A stretch of DNA of 64,000 bases from an uncultured Cyclobacteriaceae bacterium. GTDB taxonomy: Bacteria > Bacteroidota > Bacteroidia > Cytophagales > Cyclobacteriaceae. Below the pieces are notes generated by a model. The model was not told where the DNA came from, ran no database searches, and saw only the letters and a program-made list of their open reading frames with translations. The translations under genes were made by a program, and so were the position numbers. The stretch spans positions 1 to 64,000 of the forward strand of contig CALGOB010000166.1 of NCBI GenBank assembly GCA_937958005.1, written 5' to 3'. Below, piece by piece: positions 44,152-55,600 of this stretch. Each line of letters opens with the position of its first letter. The stretch's first letter is position 1.

Positions 44152-46593
44152 ATGAATTTTAAAATAATCCGATTTATCTTTTTTGCATTGTTTACCTTCT
44201 CTTTTGTTTATCTTTTAAACACAAAAAATGGAGAAATCCCTGCTCTAGGTAAACTCCTCAATCCATTTTCCGGTTTTTGGCAAAATGGAGAGAATGAAGC
44301 AATCACGATCCCTGATGAAATTAAAAACAATTTTCTGAACGAAAATGCCACTGTGGTTTTTGACGACCTTTCAATTCCTCACATCTATGCAAAAAATGAT
44401 CATGATGCATTTTTCTTACAGGGTTACATAACTGCTTCTCATAGGCTCTGGCAAATGGATTTTTCGGCTAGAGCAACTGCTGGCAGACTATCTGAAGTAC
44501 TAGGTAAAGTAACCATCACTTATGACAGAACTCAGCGAAGAAAAGGCTTAGTTTTTGCCGCAGAAAGGCTTTTGGAAGAAATCAAAAAAGATCCTGCTTC
44601 TTATAAAATGCTAGAAGCTTATAGTGAAGGAGTAAATGCCTACATCAACTCGATTAGCTATAAAAATTACGGCGTAGAATATAAATTACTAAACATAGAA
44701 CCTGAACAGTGGACACCACTCAAAAGCTGCATCATGATGAAATCTATGGCAGATATGCTTTCCAGAAGTGAATCTGATCTAGAAAATACAAATGCCCTCA
44801 AAATGTTTGGAAAAAAGACATTTGATCAAATATTCCCTGAGTTTCCCTCGAATATAGATCCAATTATACCATCGGGAACACCTTATAATTTCCAACCATT
44901 AAAATCCGCTGCTTCTTTATTACCAATGAAGGACAGTACCTACCTAAATATTCCGACATCAAAAACTATTGAAAAACCAAACCCTTTTAATGGGAGTAAT
45001 AGTTTAGCAGTAGGGCCTAGCAAAACTAAAAACGGAGAAGTTATATTGACTAACGAACCAGACCTGAACCTTACCCTTCCTTCCATTTGGTACATTGTAC
45101 ACTTAAATACAGACCAACTAAATGTAATGGGCAGTACGGTACCTGGCATGCCTGGTGTTTTAATCGGTTTCAATGATAAGATAGCATGGGGAAATACCAA
45201 TGCCCCTAGAGATTTGGTAGATTGGTATCAGGTTAGCTATAAAAATAATAAGAGAGATGAGTATAGATATGATGACAAGTGGCTGAAAGCACATAAGCGT
45301 ATTGAGAAAATAGAAATAGCTGGTGAATCAACTTTGTATGACACTGTCATTTATACTCATTTTGGCCCGGTCACCTATGACAATCAGTTTTTGGGTAACG
45401 AACAAAAAATCAACTATGCCATGAGATGGACAGGACATGACCCATCAGCTGAATATAAAACTGTATATCAAATTAATAGAGCAAAAAATTATGATCAATT
45501 TGTCAATTCATTTGATCACTTCACAGGCCCTCCACAAAATTATTCCTATGGAGATGTAGAAGGAAATATTGCCCTTTGGATCAATGGAAAATTTCCGATT
45601 AAGTGGAATGAGCAAGGGAAATTCTTATTAGATGGTTCAAAAAGTAATCATGAATGGCAAGGCTTTATTCCTACAGAGCAAAACCTTCACATCAAAAATC
45701 CGGAAAGAGGATTCGTTAGTTCTGCAAACCAACATCCCGCAGATTCTACTTATCCATATTATTCTTTTCACCACAATAACGAATTCTATAGAGGAAGAAG
45801 GCTAAACGATCGGCTAGGTACTATGACAAATGTAACTGTCCGAGATTTACAAAAACTTCAAAATGATAATTTCAATTATATCGCCTCTGAAAATCTAAGT
45901 TTATTATTAGATTCATTAGATAGTGGCTCATTTAACAATTCAAAACTTACTTATTACCAAATGCTTAGAAATTGGGATTATTTCAATGATCCCGAGTTAA
46001 TAGAGCCCAGTGTTTTTGAACTTTGGCAAGACCGTTTTATAAGTTTATTATGGGACGAATTTAGGCAGGAAAATGTGAGCTTACGAACCCCCAATGAATT
46101 CTATACTTTCAATTACATTAAACAGAATAGGTCTTCAAGTTTTTATGATAATAAAAACACTGAGAAGAAAGAATCTTTACGAGATCTGATCAATGCTTCC
46201 TTTACCTATGCAGTTGACTCAGTAGACAGCTGGGAGCAAAAAAACAATGAAAAAGCTAAATGGTACTTGTTTAAAAACACTACCATTAGGCACATACTAA
46301 GACTCAAACCGTTCTCAAGAGACAAAATAAAAATAGGTGGAAATAACCACATAGTAAATGCCGCCAGTAAGTATCATGGTCCCTCATGGAGAATGGTAGT
46401 ATCGCTTAGTGACAAGGGTGTTTCAGCTTGGGGTACATACCCTGGTAGTCAAACTGGTAATGTTGGAAATCCTAATTACGCACATTGGATAGAAGAATGG
46501 GCACAAGGCAAATACACAAAATTACTTTTTGACAAAGAAAAAAACCTACCAAAAGATAGAATTCTTAAAACTATAAAATTTGAAAAGGAATGA
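44152..46593 (+). CDS. Penicillin acylase family hydrolase
   Basis: An 813-residue Ntn hydrolase precursor. The N-terminal hydrophobic segment (FIFFALFTFSFVYLLN) is a signal or anchor. The small chain shows FDDLSIPHIYAKNDHDAFFLQGYI. Autocleavage should occur before the Ser in FNGSNSLAVGPSKTKNGEVIL near residue 285, the usual GSN motif, making Ser the new N-terminal nucleophile. WGNTNAPRDLVDWYQV and SANQHPADSTYPYY are also typical. The acylated substrate (beta-lactam, acyl-homoserine lactone or other amide) cannot be inferred. It heads an apparent operon with the next four genes. Confidence 0.92.
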   Translation: MNFKIIRFIFFALFTFSFVYLLNTKNGEIPALGKLLNPFSGFWQNGENEAITIPDEIKNNFLNENATVVFDDLSIPHIYAKNDHDAFFLQGYITASHRLWQMDFSARATAGRLSEVLGKVTITYDRTQRRKGLVFAAERLLEEIKKDPASYKMLEAYSEGVNAYINSISYKNYGVEYKLLNIEPEQWTPLKSCIMMKSMADMLSRSESDLENTNALKMFGKKTFDQIFPEFPSNIDPIIPSGTPYNFQPLKSAASLLPMKDSTYLNIPTSKTIEKPNPFNGSNSLAVGPSKTKNGEVILTNEPDLNLTLPSIWYIVHLNTDQLNVMGSTVPGMPGVLIGFNDKIAWGNTNAPRDLVDWYQVSYKNNKRDEYRYDDKWLKAHKRIEKIEIAGESTLYDTVIYTHFGPVTYDNQFLGNEQKINYAMRWTGHDPSAEYKTVYQINRAKNYDQFVNSFDHFTGPPQNYSYGDVEGNIALWINGKFPIKWNEQGKFLLDGSKSNHEWQGFIPTEQNLHIKNPERGFVSSANQHPADSTYPYYSFHHNNEFYRGRRLNDRLGTMTNVTVRDLQKLQNDNFNYIASENLSLLLDSLDSGSFNNSKLTYYQMLRNWDYFNDPELIEPSVFELWQDRFISLLWDEFRQENVSLRTPNEFYTFNYIKQNRSSSFYDNKNTEKKESLRDLINASFTYAVDSVDSWEQKNNEKAKWYLFKNTTIRHILRLKPFSRDKIKIGGNNHIVNAASKYHGPSWRMVVSLSDKGVSAWGTYPGSQTGNVGNPNYAHWIEEWAQGKYTKLLFDKEKNLPKDRILKTIKFEKE

Positions 46594-46976
46594 AATTAAT
46601 CATTAGAATCATATTAATCGCAGGAATTGGTTTTTTCGCTTCCTTATTATTGAATTGGTGGATCATTGCCGTTGTCTCATTTTTAGTCGCATTCTTTATT
46701 CATGGTAATAATTTCGCTAGTTTCTTAAGTGGATTCTTAGGTGCAGGTCTACTTTGGATGGCCTATGCATGGAAAATTGATACTGAAACTTCCAGTATTA
46801 TGTCAGAGCAAATGGTCTCACTTATGAGCGCTATTACCCTTGGATATAAAGAAGGGATTATACTAGTTATCTATACAGGTTTAATAGGTGGTCTAGTAGG
46901 AGGTTTTTCAGCTCTTACTGGAAACACTTTAAGATCAATTTTTGTAAAAAAGAAAAAAGTAAGCCTATATCATTGA
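46590..46976 (+). CDS. Small three-helix membrane protein
   Basis: A 128-residue protein whose ATG overlaps the TGA of the acylase gene (ATGA). Three or four hydrophobic helices (LIAGIGFFASLLLNWWIIAV, LSGFLGAGLLWMAYAW, GIILVIYTGLIGGLVGGFSAL) and a short basic tail KKKKVSLYH. No family is recognised. The overlap argues for co-translation with the acylase. Confidence 0.7.
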   Translation: MKLIIRIILIAGIGFFASLLLNWWIIAVVSFLVAFFIHGNNFASFLSGFLGAGLLWMAYAWKIDTETSSIMSEQMVSLMSAITLGYKEGIILVIYTGLIGGLVGGFSALTGNTLRSIFVKKKKVSLYH

Positions 46977-46980
46977 CCCA

Positions 46981-47418
46981 ATGCAAATAGAACTTTTCAT
47001 TAGATATTTTCACTTTATTGGAATCCTTGGTGTATTTAGTTCGCTGGTTTATGAAAATATAACTGTAAAAACCTCATTAAGAAGAAATGAAGTAGACTTA
47101 CTTGCTAAAGTTGATGCATTTTATGGATTATCTACCTTAGTCATTTTGGTTACAGGCTTTACCATGTGGTTTTGGATTGGAAAACCAGCAGAATTCTATG
47201 GATCTAATTGGATATTCTACCTAAAGATAAGTTTATTTACTTTGGTGGGAATAGCCTCTATCTATCCTACCATCTTTTTTATTAAACAACGAAAAGGTGA
47301 TCTTTTAGAAGAAGTACAAGTCCCGAGAATAGTGAGGATACTTATAAAAACTGAAATAATTTTGATCGTTTTTATTCCACTTTGTGCCGTGTTAATGGCT
47401 GTAGGCATTGGAAAATGA
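46981..47418 (+). CDS. DUF2214-like membrane protein
   Basis: A 145-residue integral membrane protein with four predicted helices: IRYFHFIGILGVFSSLVYE, LSTLVILVTGFTMWFWIG, WIFYLKISLFTLVGIASIYP, LIKTEIILIVFIPLCAVLM. The first helix with FHFIG and the FYLKI helix fit the DUF2214/DUF2269 group, which are possibly haem- or quinone-related. It starts 4 bp after the previous stop and is in the acylase operon. Confidence 0.75.
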   Translation: MQIELFIRYFHFIGILGVFSSLVYENITVKTSLRRNEVDLLAKVDAFYGLSTLVILVTGFTMWFWIGKPAEFYGSNWIFYLKISLFTLVGIASIYPTIFFIKQRKGDLLEEVQVPRIVRILIKTEIILIVFIPLCAVLMAVGIGK

Positions 47419-47430
47419 ATTGAATAAAGC

Positions 47431-48330
47431 ATGAAATTTGGAAGTGTTGAAAACCCAGAAAACATAGATTTTAATCTCCCTGTTGATCACGCACAAAATT
47501 TTAGTATTCCTCAACAAAATGACTCCATAAAGGAATTATATGTTGGCAGTGCAAAATGGAACCGGCAATACCTAAAAGGGTTTTACCCAAAAGGCACAAA
47601 GGACGAATTAGCTTATTATGCAACTCAATATAACTGCATAGAACTCAATACTACTTTTTACAACAACTATCAACCGGAACAAATTATTAAATGGAGAGAC
47701 AGGGTGCCAATAGATTTTAGATTCTTTCCTAAAGTCCATCAATACATCTCACATATTAAACGGCTGAAAGACTCCAGTAGAGCCATTGAAGAATTCTGTC
47801 ATTCTGCGTGGGCATTTGAAGAGAAATTAGGAATGGCATTCCTTCAAATGCCAGAAAATTTCACCCCAAAAAGCTTCCAAAGCCTCGTAGAGTTCATTGA
47901 AGACTGGCCCATAGGTTTACCTTTAGCCTTTGAGTTACGAAATGAAGAATGGTTTAAAGACCATCATATTAGCAATGAGCTATTTGATTTATTTAAGGCT
48001 AACCAAATAACGACTGTTTTAACAGACACGCCTGGAAGAAGAGACCTACTGCACATGGCTCTTACCACAGATAAAGCTTTTATAAGATTTGTTTCCAGTT
48101 ATCATCAACACGACTTTCAAAGAATGGATGATTGGGCAATAAGATTAAAAGAATGGAAAAGAAAGGGCTTAAGCTCTATCTATTTCTTCATTCATCAAGA
48201 TATGGAAAAAAATTATACTTTTCTTTCAACCTCTTTGACAAAAAAATTCAATGAAGTATTAGGATCAAAACTGACAGTACCTCATTTAGCTAATTTCAAA
48301 ACTCCCCCGCAACAAACTGAACTGTTCTAA
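47431..48330 (+). CDS. DUF72 (YecE-like) protein
   Basis: A 299-residue TIM-barrel-like protein of the DUF72 family: LYVGSAKWNRQYLKGFYP, YYATQYNCIELNTTFYNNY, RFFPKVHQYISHIKRLKD, LAFELRNEEWF and YFFIHQDMEKNY. The family is widely conserved, but no reaction is established. It starts 12 bp after the DUF2214-like gene. Cytosolic by lack of signal. Confidence 0.92.
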   Translation: MKFGSVENPENIDFNLPVDHAQNFSIPQQNDSIKELYVGSAKWNRQYLKGFYPKGTKDELAYYATQYNCIELNTTFYNNYQPEQIIKWRDRVPIDFRFFPKVHQYISHIKRLKDSSRAIEEFCHSAWAFEEKLGMAFLQMPENFTPKSFQSLVEFIEDWPIGLPLAFELRNEEWFKDHHISNELFDLFKANQITTVLTDTPGRRDLLHMALTTDKAFIRFVSSYHQHDFQRMDDWAIRLKEWKRKGLSSIYFFIHQDMEKNYTFLSTSLTKKFNEVLGSKLTVPHLANFKTPPQQTELF

Positions 48331-48449
48331 TAGATGAAATAATGTCAGTTATAAAAATCAAGAACAGATTTTCCCCCATTAAACATAATTCACTAAGCTT
48401 TAACTAATTTTATTTCTATATTCACCCCATCAATATAGATGAACATATT

Positions 48450-49244
48450 ATGAAAAATATTAGCCTTCCTCTAGCTATACTGGTTTTTTTATTCTCCTTC
48501 TCTGCTTGTAATGAAAAACCTAAGGAGAGTGAAAAAATTAATGCTAACAAAAACGAAGTTATTGTATTGGGTATGATTCATAGTGGTCACATCAAAAGTG
48601 AAACATATAGTACAGAAGTAATTAAAAAGATTGTTAAAGAAATCGAACCAGACTATATTCTTACAGAAATTCCGCCAGATAGATTTCCGACAGCTTTAAA
48701 AGAATTCAATGAAACGGATTCTATCAGTGAACCAAGAGTAAAAAGATTTCCTGAATACATAGATGCTATTTTTCCGTTGACAAAAGAAATGGATTTCGAA
48801 ATTATTCCTACTGCTGGATGGACTCGTCCTATGGCAGAAGCACGAAGTAAAAGGTTAAGAGAAATTAGTCAGGACAGCACTTGGAACGACAGATGGAAGC
48901 AATATATAACTGCCAATGCTAAATCTGATTCCGTCAGCAATAGTCATGGTAAATCAGATGATCCTTATTATGTAAATTCAAGTGTCTATGATGAGGATGC
49001 TGAAATTGCACTCTCTGTGTACAATGAGCTTTTCAATGAAGAATTAGGTCTTGGAGGCTGGGACAACATAAATGTAGCTCATTACAGTTATATTGAAAAG
49101 GCGCTCGACCTACACACGATGGAAGGAAAAAGAGTTTTAATTACCTACGGTGCTGGTCACAAAGGATGGTTCTTAAGAGCACTCAAGAAAAGAACTGATA
49201 TTAAACTATTAGAAGTGAAACCTTTCCTAGATAAACTCAAGTAG
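48450..49244 (+). CDS. TraB/ChaN-superfamily-like lipoprotein
   Basis: A 264-residue lipoprotein (FSFSACNEK, lipobox Cys near residue 20). The pattern VLGMIHSGHIKSE near the start, YILTEIPPDRFPTAL with a Glu, and the C-terminal LITYGAGHKGWFL with Gly-His resemble the EreA/ChaN/TraB (Tiki-like) superfamily, in which two GxxH and a Glu form a possible metallo-active site. Function is unknown. It is separated from the DUF72 gene by 119 bp. Confidence 0.65.
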   Translation: MKNISLPLAILVFLFSFSACNEKPKESEKINANKNEVIVLGMIHSGHIKSETYSTEVIKKIVKEIEPDYILTEIPPDRFPTALKEFNETDSISEPRVKRFPEYIDAIFPLTKEMDFEIIPTAGWTRPMAEARSKRLREISQDSTWNDRWKQYITANAKSDSVSNSHGKSDDPYYVNSSVYDEDAEIALSVYNELFNEELGLGGWDNINVAHYSYIEKALDLHTMEGKRVLITYGAGHKGWFLRALKKRTDIKLLEVKPFLDKLK

Positions 49245-49501
49245 TTTGTTGGAAGTTAATTTACTAGTTTAACTGGTTCTGCATTATCTCAACTGCGGCT
49301 ATTCTTAGACCTAAATCAATATAAATATTGATTCCTATCATAATATGTTGTAGAGCAATAGGCCAATAATCACATAACAAATCAAAAGCAATCACCCATG
49401 AAGCAGCTATGTTTTGTTGTTTTCTCTCAAAAGTCTAATGCATCATTTGGATTAAATATACACTTGTGGCTAGCTAAATTACCATCAACTAAAATTGTTT
49501 T

Positions 49502-49650
49502 TTACTGGTATCCAAATGAACCAACCCCGACCCAAGGGTACGGGGTATCTCTATCGGCCAAAAGCTTTTTTATCGACTCAAGAGTCGGGGTGCCCGGCCA
49601 GGGGAATTAATATCCCTTAGGGATTAAATTATTTACTTGGATACCAGTAA
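49502..49650. terminator. Terminator stem with a repeat element in its loop
   Basis: TTACTGGTATCCAA (49502-49515) and TTGGATACCAGTAA (49637-49650) are perfect 14-bp inverted repeats, preceded and followed by T-rich text. Between them sits the whole hairpin element (49516-49623) plus 13 bp. Without the element the loop is TTAAATTATTTAC. It lies after the RHS gene stop on the minus strand, so it was probably that gene's terminator. Confidence 0.75.
49516..49623 (+). repeat. Dispersed hairpin element, 108-bp variant in a terminator loop
   Basis: It has the GC box (TGCCCGGCCAGGGG), but the linker between hairpins 1 and 2 is replaced (CTATCGGCCAAAAGCTTTTTT instead of ATGGGCAATAATTTAATG, given in part). 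Hairpins 1, 2 and 3 are intact, so the linker is not conserved, while the stems are. Confidence 0.9.
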
Positions 49651-49677
49651 TTGTTTTTCATTAATAGAGTCACCAGA

Positions 49678-52600
49678 CTAGATATTATGATCATTTCCTT
49701 CATAGGTAGAATTATCATCTGTAACATCTGCGTTCCACCATAACCGCAGAATGCCATCTAACGCTCGATTCGAGAGATAAACAGTTGCCCGAACCCCAAG
49801 CTCTTTCGTTGATTGTATAGCAATCTGTTTTACTGTCGTTCTAGTTGCAGATCCACTGATAGCTTCGTACCCATTAACTTCAGAAGTAGGTTTGCAAAGC
49901 ATTCCAGCAGCAATTTCTCCAATTCCGGCAAGTGTGATAGAACTGACAATAGTGAATGCCCAATCTTTTCCTGTCATGTCATAGCCCTCTATTTTAGAAT
50001 TACTCAAAGTTTGTAAGGTGAAAAGAGTAGCAGACCCTGCAAAACGGATTGTTCTCAACATATATGTATTTTTCAATGCTTTTCCTGCGTTAAATACCCC
50101 TTTTGCTAAATAGTATAATCCTTCACTGCTTTCAGAAAAAGAGAGTGCCCCCAAACCTCCACCTAATAATTCCAATCCACTACCTAAAACTCCAATTACC
50201 GGCCCTATAAGGGCTACAGTAACACCAACTGCTCCTCCTACTAAAGATTCTAGCCCCCACTCTTTCCAGCTAAAATCATCATGACTACCATGTGAGATGC
50301 TATAAAATAGCCCTGCTGCTCCGGCACCAATGAGTCCAGCTCCTGCTATACCCAAAGCTCCACCTATTACCACCCCAGCTACAGTACTATCAAAAATAGT
50401 CGATACTCCAATTAGTGCTATCCCTAAACCTATTTCAGCTGCTCCAATCAATGCTCCACCAAAGGCATTCCACGACCATTCTCCAGTAGGATCATTGAAT
50501 AATATAGGATTATTGCCTGCATATAAATAAGGGCTGAAAAACTGTGCTTTAGGATCACGGCTATAGAACCTCCCAATCTCAGGATCATACATCCTACGCT
50601 TAAAATTGTACAGATCAATTTCGGAATCATACTCTTGTCCCGTATAGCGAAAGTCACAAACCGATGCATCTCCATAAATACTGCCCATAGCTCCACCAAA
50701 GGTCAAGTAGTTATACCCCGCTGTTACCTCAGCACCATTATTATCAGGCTTTAAAACCAGACGCACAGAACTTAAATGATCTTTAAGAACGTAGTAGAAC
50801 GGATTTGCATTAGTCGCACCTCCTTTCATGGGCATGGAAATGATTTCCACGCCCATTGGTGTATGTAAATAATATTTGGTAGTTTGTACAGTTTCATTGA
50901 CTAACTCTGTCCGAAAGAGCACCTTATCGTTGAGTCCTAAACCATAATGTGTCGTTTCATTACCATAAGTCTTTTTGATACGTTGATTATTACTGTTGTA
51001 TGCAAAAAACACAGTGGAATTGTCATGTTTTGAAACTGAATCCAGCAAATTTGTTACTGCATTCCAATCCAGTGCAAGATTAGGTGAATTGTAAACATTG
51101 CCACTAACATCGTAATTATAAGCTTCATTACTAGCACCTAATGAAACTAAATCTAATTGATTGTTTCGTGCATTGTAACTACAGTTGACTAGTCCATTGG
51201 CTTGCTGAGTACTGGTACAGTTTCCGTTAGAATCATAGGTAGAAGCGGGTTTCCCTAAGCTGTAGGTAGGTTGTTGGATACTATTGCTCCACATATCAGC
51301 TGCTGTGATATTACCTAGGTTATCATATTCAAAATCATATGAAAATTCTTTAATGAAATTGCTATCGTTAATGGATTGTTTGAAGTTTGTTTGTATTCGA
51401 GCAATCCGACCTGCATACCTGCCTGTTTCATTTCCATTTACATCATTATAAAATAATCTCTCATTAAAGAAATTGTTATCAAGCTCTGTTAGGTTGCCAA
51501 CTGCATCGTAGGATAATGATTCCATAACTTCTGAAACTTGCTCACCTTGATCATTTAGTTGATATAAAGTTCGTTGATCAATACTACCGATAAGATTATA
51601 GTCAAATGCAACACCTGAAGTTTTTCCATTGGTTGTCAATTCAGCATGTGCTAATTGGCCCAGTGTGTTATAATAATACTGCGCTTTGTATAAATTACGG
51701 TTGTTTGCGTCTACAATAGAAACAACCTGGTCGAGTTGATTATAACTGTATTCGAAATTGGAATTTAAATCATCAATAACCTCAAGTACATTTGTAGTCC
51801 TGCCATGGATGTCATATTGAAAAGAAGAGAATTTTGTGTCAGAATGCTTAACTTCCTGTAATAGACCTACTTCCCATTGTTCACCACTAAAGTTATCAAA
51901 GTAATTATACTCAGTTAAAACTTGTCTTTGGGCAATTTCATAATTTGGGTTGTTAGCATTTGCAGTTAATTCACTCCAATCTGTAATGGTAGTTCCTGTT
52001 TCTGTCATTCGACCCATTACATCATATATGTAATATGTATTAATGGATGCTTCACGTTTAAATCTCATCTTCCCCGTTTGTGTATAAGCAAGTTCTATAG
52101 GGTCATTAATGTCAGGATTGTCAAGGGATGTAATTCGACCAAAAAAGTCATATACTTTAGTATCAGACCAATCGGTGGTATTGGGACTAGGGCGGTTGCC
52201 GTTTTGATACGCATTGGGTTGTATCTTCTTAATTAATCTACTTTGTACATCATATACATTACGACTGACCATTGTATTCTCAGCACCAAATTCATTACTC
52301 ATCATACCTTCACAAGAGGCAATCACATTTTGAAACCGATCAATCAGTTGTGCTTTTTTCACACCGTTTTGATCGCGGACTATATTGTAGTAATAGGCAT
52401 CTGCAGGAAGATCTGGGAAGAAATTAGCTACAGATGAATTTGGGCTATTAATACCAAAAGTAATCTGAGTAGTATGTCTATCTTCAATATTAACATCTTC
52501 TTGAATAGCAAGCATGCGACCAGGTGCACCTGTTTCAATTATTCTTGCAATAGGAGAATTTTCATAACGAATACGAGTAAACGGATAGCCTTCGTCCTCT

Positions 52601-55600
52601 GGGTATTCTGTATTGATTGTGCCGTTTATACTTCCATTTTCATTAAACCCTGTAATCAGATTGGATTGAAAAGCAAAAAGGCTTTCATACTTAATAGGTT
52701 TGGTCTTGATTGTTGCTTGTCCTGTACGATGGTATAAATTTTCAGAAACAATACATTCATGATTATCCAAAATCTGTTGTTGCAAAGAGTTCTCACTACA
52801 GTCTTGGTAATTGACCCCTGTAATAGGTGCATAACCTATGGCTAAATACTGAAGGCTGATTTCATCAGGAGTTGTAATGGAAAAGGTCTGCTTGGGACTT
52901 GGAAGGATTTGATCGCTTTCTTCGGTTGCATATTGTATTAGCATTTCTCCATCTCCAATAAATATTACACTGTTTTTATTTACTATCAGCATACAATCTT
53001 GACTGATACGATTCAGGTAGCGTGAATTATAGCCACTCAATTCTACATTATTTTTTCGTATTTTCCAGTAGTTATCTTGCCATTGTACAGCATAACTACC
53101 AAAGTTAATTTGTAAATAATCATCAATTTGAACAGGGTTCTCATATATATTCTGAGTCAATTGAAACCGAAAGACAAAGGTGGATTCTTCTAAATTGTCT
53201 AGTAAGCTAATTGCATTTGCAAAACTTGTATTGGTGGGAACCGTCAGGTTTTGGTTGTTAATCTTATAATTAGCATTATTCACAGACCATTGTTGTTGCC
53301 AACGATCGTCTTTAAAAGTAGTCAGATTACTATTACCATTAACCCTAACACTCGTTTCATAATTGCATAGACTCTCATCAAATTCATCTGAAATATTTCG
53401 CCACTTAAAATTAGCTACCGTATCACGGATTTCATTATCAAAATCGGTGTTTAGCACGGGTGCCTGTAAATGATTATAAAAACTATGAGATATTTTTCCC
53501 CCTAAGCCAAAGGAGGCTGTTTTTAAATAAAACTTCTCTTCAAAAATATCTGCATTAAACCCACTATCAGCTGGATAAAAAGAAACATTATCTACTAAAA
53601 TTTCATTGTTTGTATTATTAAAAATTATGATTTGCAAATCATAATTTGTGTTGCTATCTGTTCCATTAAATTCCACTGGAACCGTTTGATATTCCCATTT
53701 TCCGTTAGTTGACTCTATTGGAATATTCATATCTTCCAGTCCTATGAGTCCATAGTTCAATTGCGCTTGTATGCCCGAGGAGAAATCAGCTGCAGTTTTT
53801 ATCCAACACCCCAAAATGTACGTTTTACTAGGGTCAATACCGTTTAAATACCCCCTAAGCTCTCCTGTGTCCACTAATCTCAAACTTTGTGTTCCAGTTA
53901 AACATTTGCTTTGTAGCATTGCGCCTTTATTCAATTGCCAAGAACCTTGACTTTCATAAGGCTCAAAACCATAATAGAGCACTTCATTTTGTTGCGCATT
54001 TTTGAATTTCGCAATTGGAAAACGATGCTCTTGATCATATGTCATTGTCGTACACATACCTGTATTATCAAGAATCTCAATGGCTTGACCATGACTGTTA
54101 TAGGTGCGTATTTCAGCTGTTTTTAACCAATTTTTATTTTCATCCCCATTAAGTGCTGCATTATTACTAAAATCATCTCCACTGCCTTTCCCATTCCATT
54201 CATACGACTGATAAAGAGCCCAATCTTTATTGTTGCCGTCATTGTTCCAATTGTTCTGATAAACCCTTTTAGTGATATTTTTAATGGTTAGTTCATCATT
54301 GTTACTAACGTTGTAGAGTAGTGTTCGTTCATCAATTACAATATTGAGTAGGTTGAGTGCTAAGAGAGCATCATTATCTTCCCAACCATATGTTTTTTGT
54401 TTTTCAACTCTAATATGATCTCCCAGTGAATCGTGATTAAAAACAGTTTCGCTACGCAATTGCCCACGTTCATTATATAAATATTCCGTTACGTGAGTTA
54501 CACCATCGCGCATTTGAGTCGAACGCATCAACTTAGAATAAGCAGCGTGTCTATCTACTGCATTATAAGCATAGTAATCATTATATATTTGTCGTACTAG
54601 GTTGTTATCTGCATCAAAATCTGATTTCTGATACAATTGTCCTTCAAAAAGACTATAATATTCAATGACATTATTAAATTCACTTTCAGTGGGGTATTCC
54701 GAATTAGAATCATCAGGAAATTTACCATCAAAAAACTGATATATGGTAAAGCCATCACGCTGAGGGTTATTATCATCACCGAAACTTACTTTTACTTTAG
54801 CAAAACGATTGATTTGTGTATAAGGATTAACCGTAAGATCTGCTATATTAAAATCATAGTAGGTTTTTACCGTTTCCTGCCTATTGTGAACCGTCAGTTG
54901 TGCAACGTATGGAATCTGAGGTGCTTGACCAAAAGTTCCTTCGCTGCTAAATCGATAAAGCGTTAAGGAATTAGCATCTTCTAGCTCTCCATTTGCATAG
55001 GTAACAATTGATTCTACTCCAGGTATTATATTTTTATTTTGAAAAAAGTATTGACTATCAGGCCTCAATTGCCCATTGGCAAGGTAATAGATTCTTGCAT
55101 CGTCATCACTTTCTGAACCAATCAGATAAGTCGGCGCAAAATTATCCACATCAATCACATCTGAATGAAGTTCGTTGTTACTACCTAAGTTCCTCCATGT
55201 TCCATCAGAACCACGGTAGTAGATGCGCTTCCCTATTGTCGCATAATTTCCTTGTATTGTTGGGATTAGGTCACCATCATTATCTAAGTCTAAGAAATGA
55301 CCACCTGTTTCCCAGACTGCATTTCCTGTGTTGTAAGGGCTATAATCATATCCATAATATCGATACTCGTCATTGTTATGAGGCACACCCACAATAGCAA
55401 GATCTGAACCATAGGCGGTAAAATATATTGTGTCAGCACTACTATTTGTTTCAGTTGTTTTCCATTCCACCCCATTATAACGATATAATTTATTGGCAAT
55501 GGCGAACATTGCCCCATTAATGAAGGGCATTTGATACCCCATTGCGGCTGCCACAGTAACATGTTCATTATTGACTGTTATTCGCATCTTATAATCCGCA

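Noticed and set aside
49398-49610. 70-residue plus-strand frame after the TraB-like gene
   Set aside because: Its last third lies in the repeat element, there is no family resemblance, and it overlaps the terminator stem.
55008-55397. 129-residue plus-strand frame opposite the RHS gene, and similar long opposite frames at 60036-60539
   Set aside because: Composition is that of antisense shadows, with no start signals or domains.
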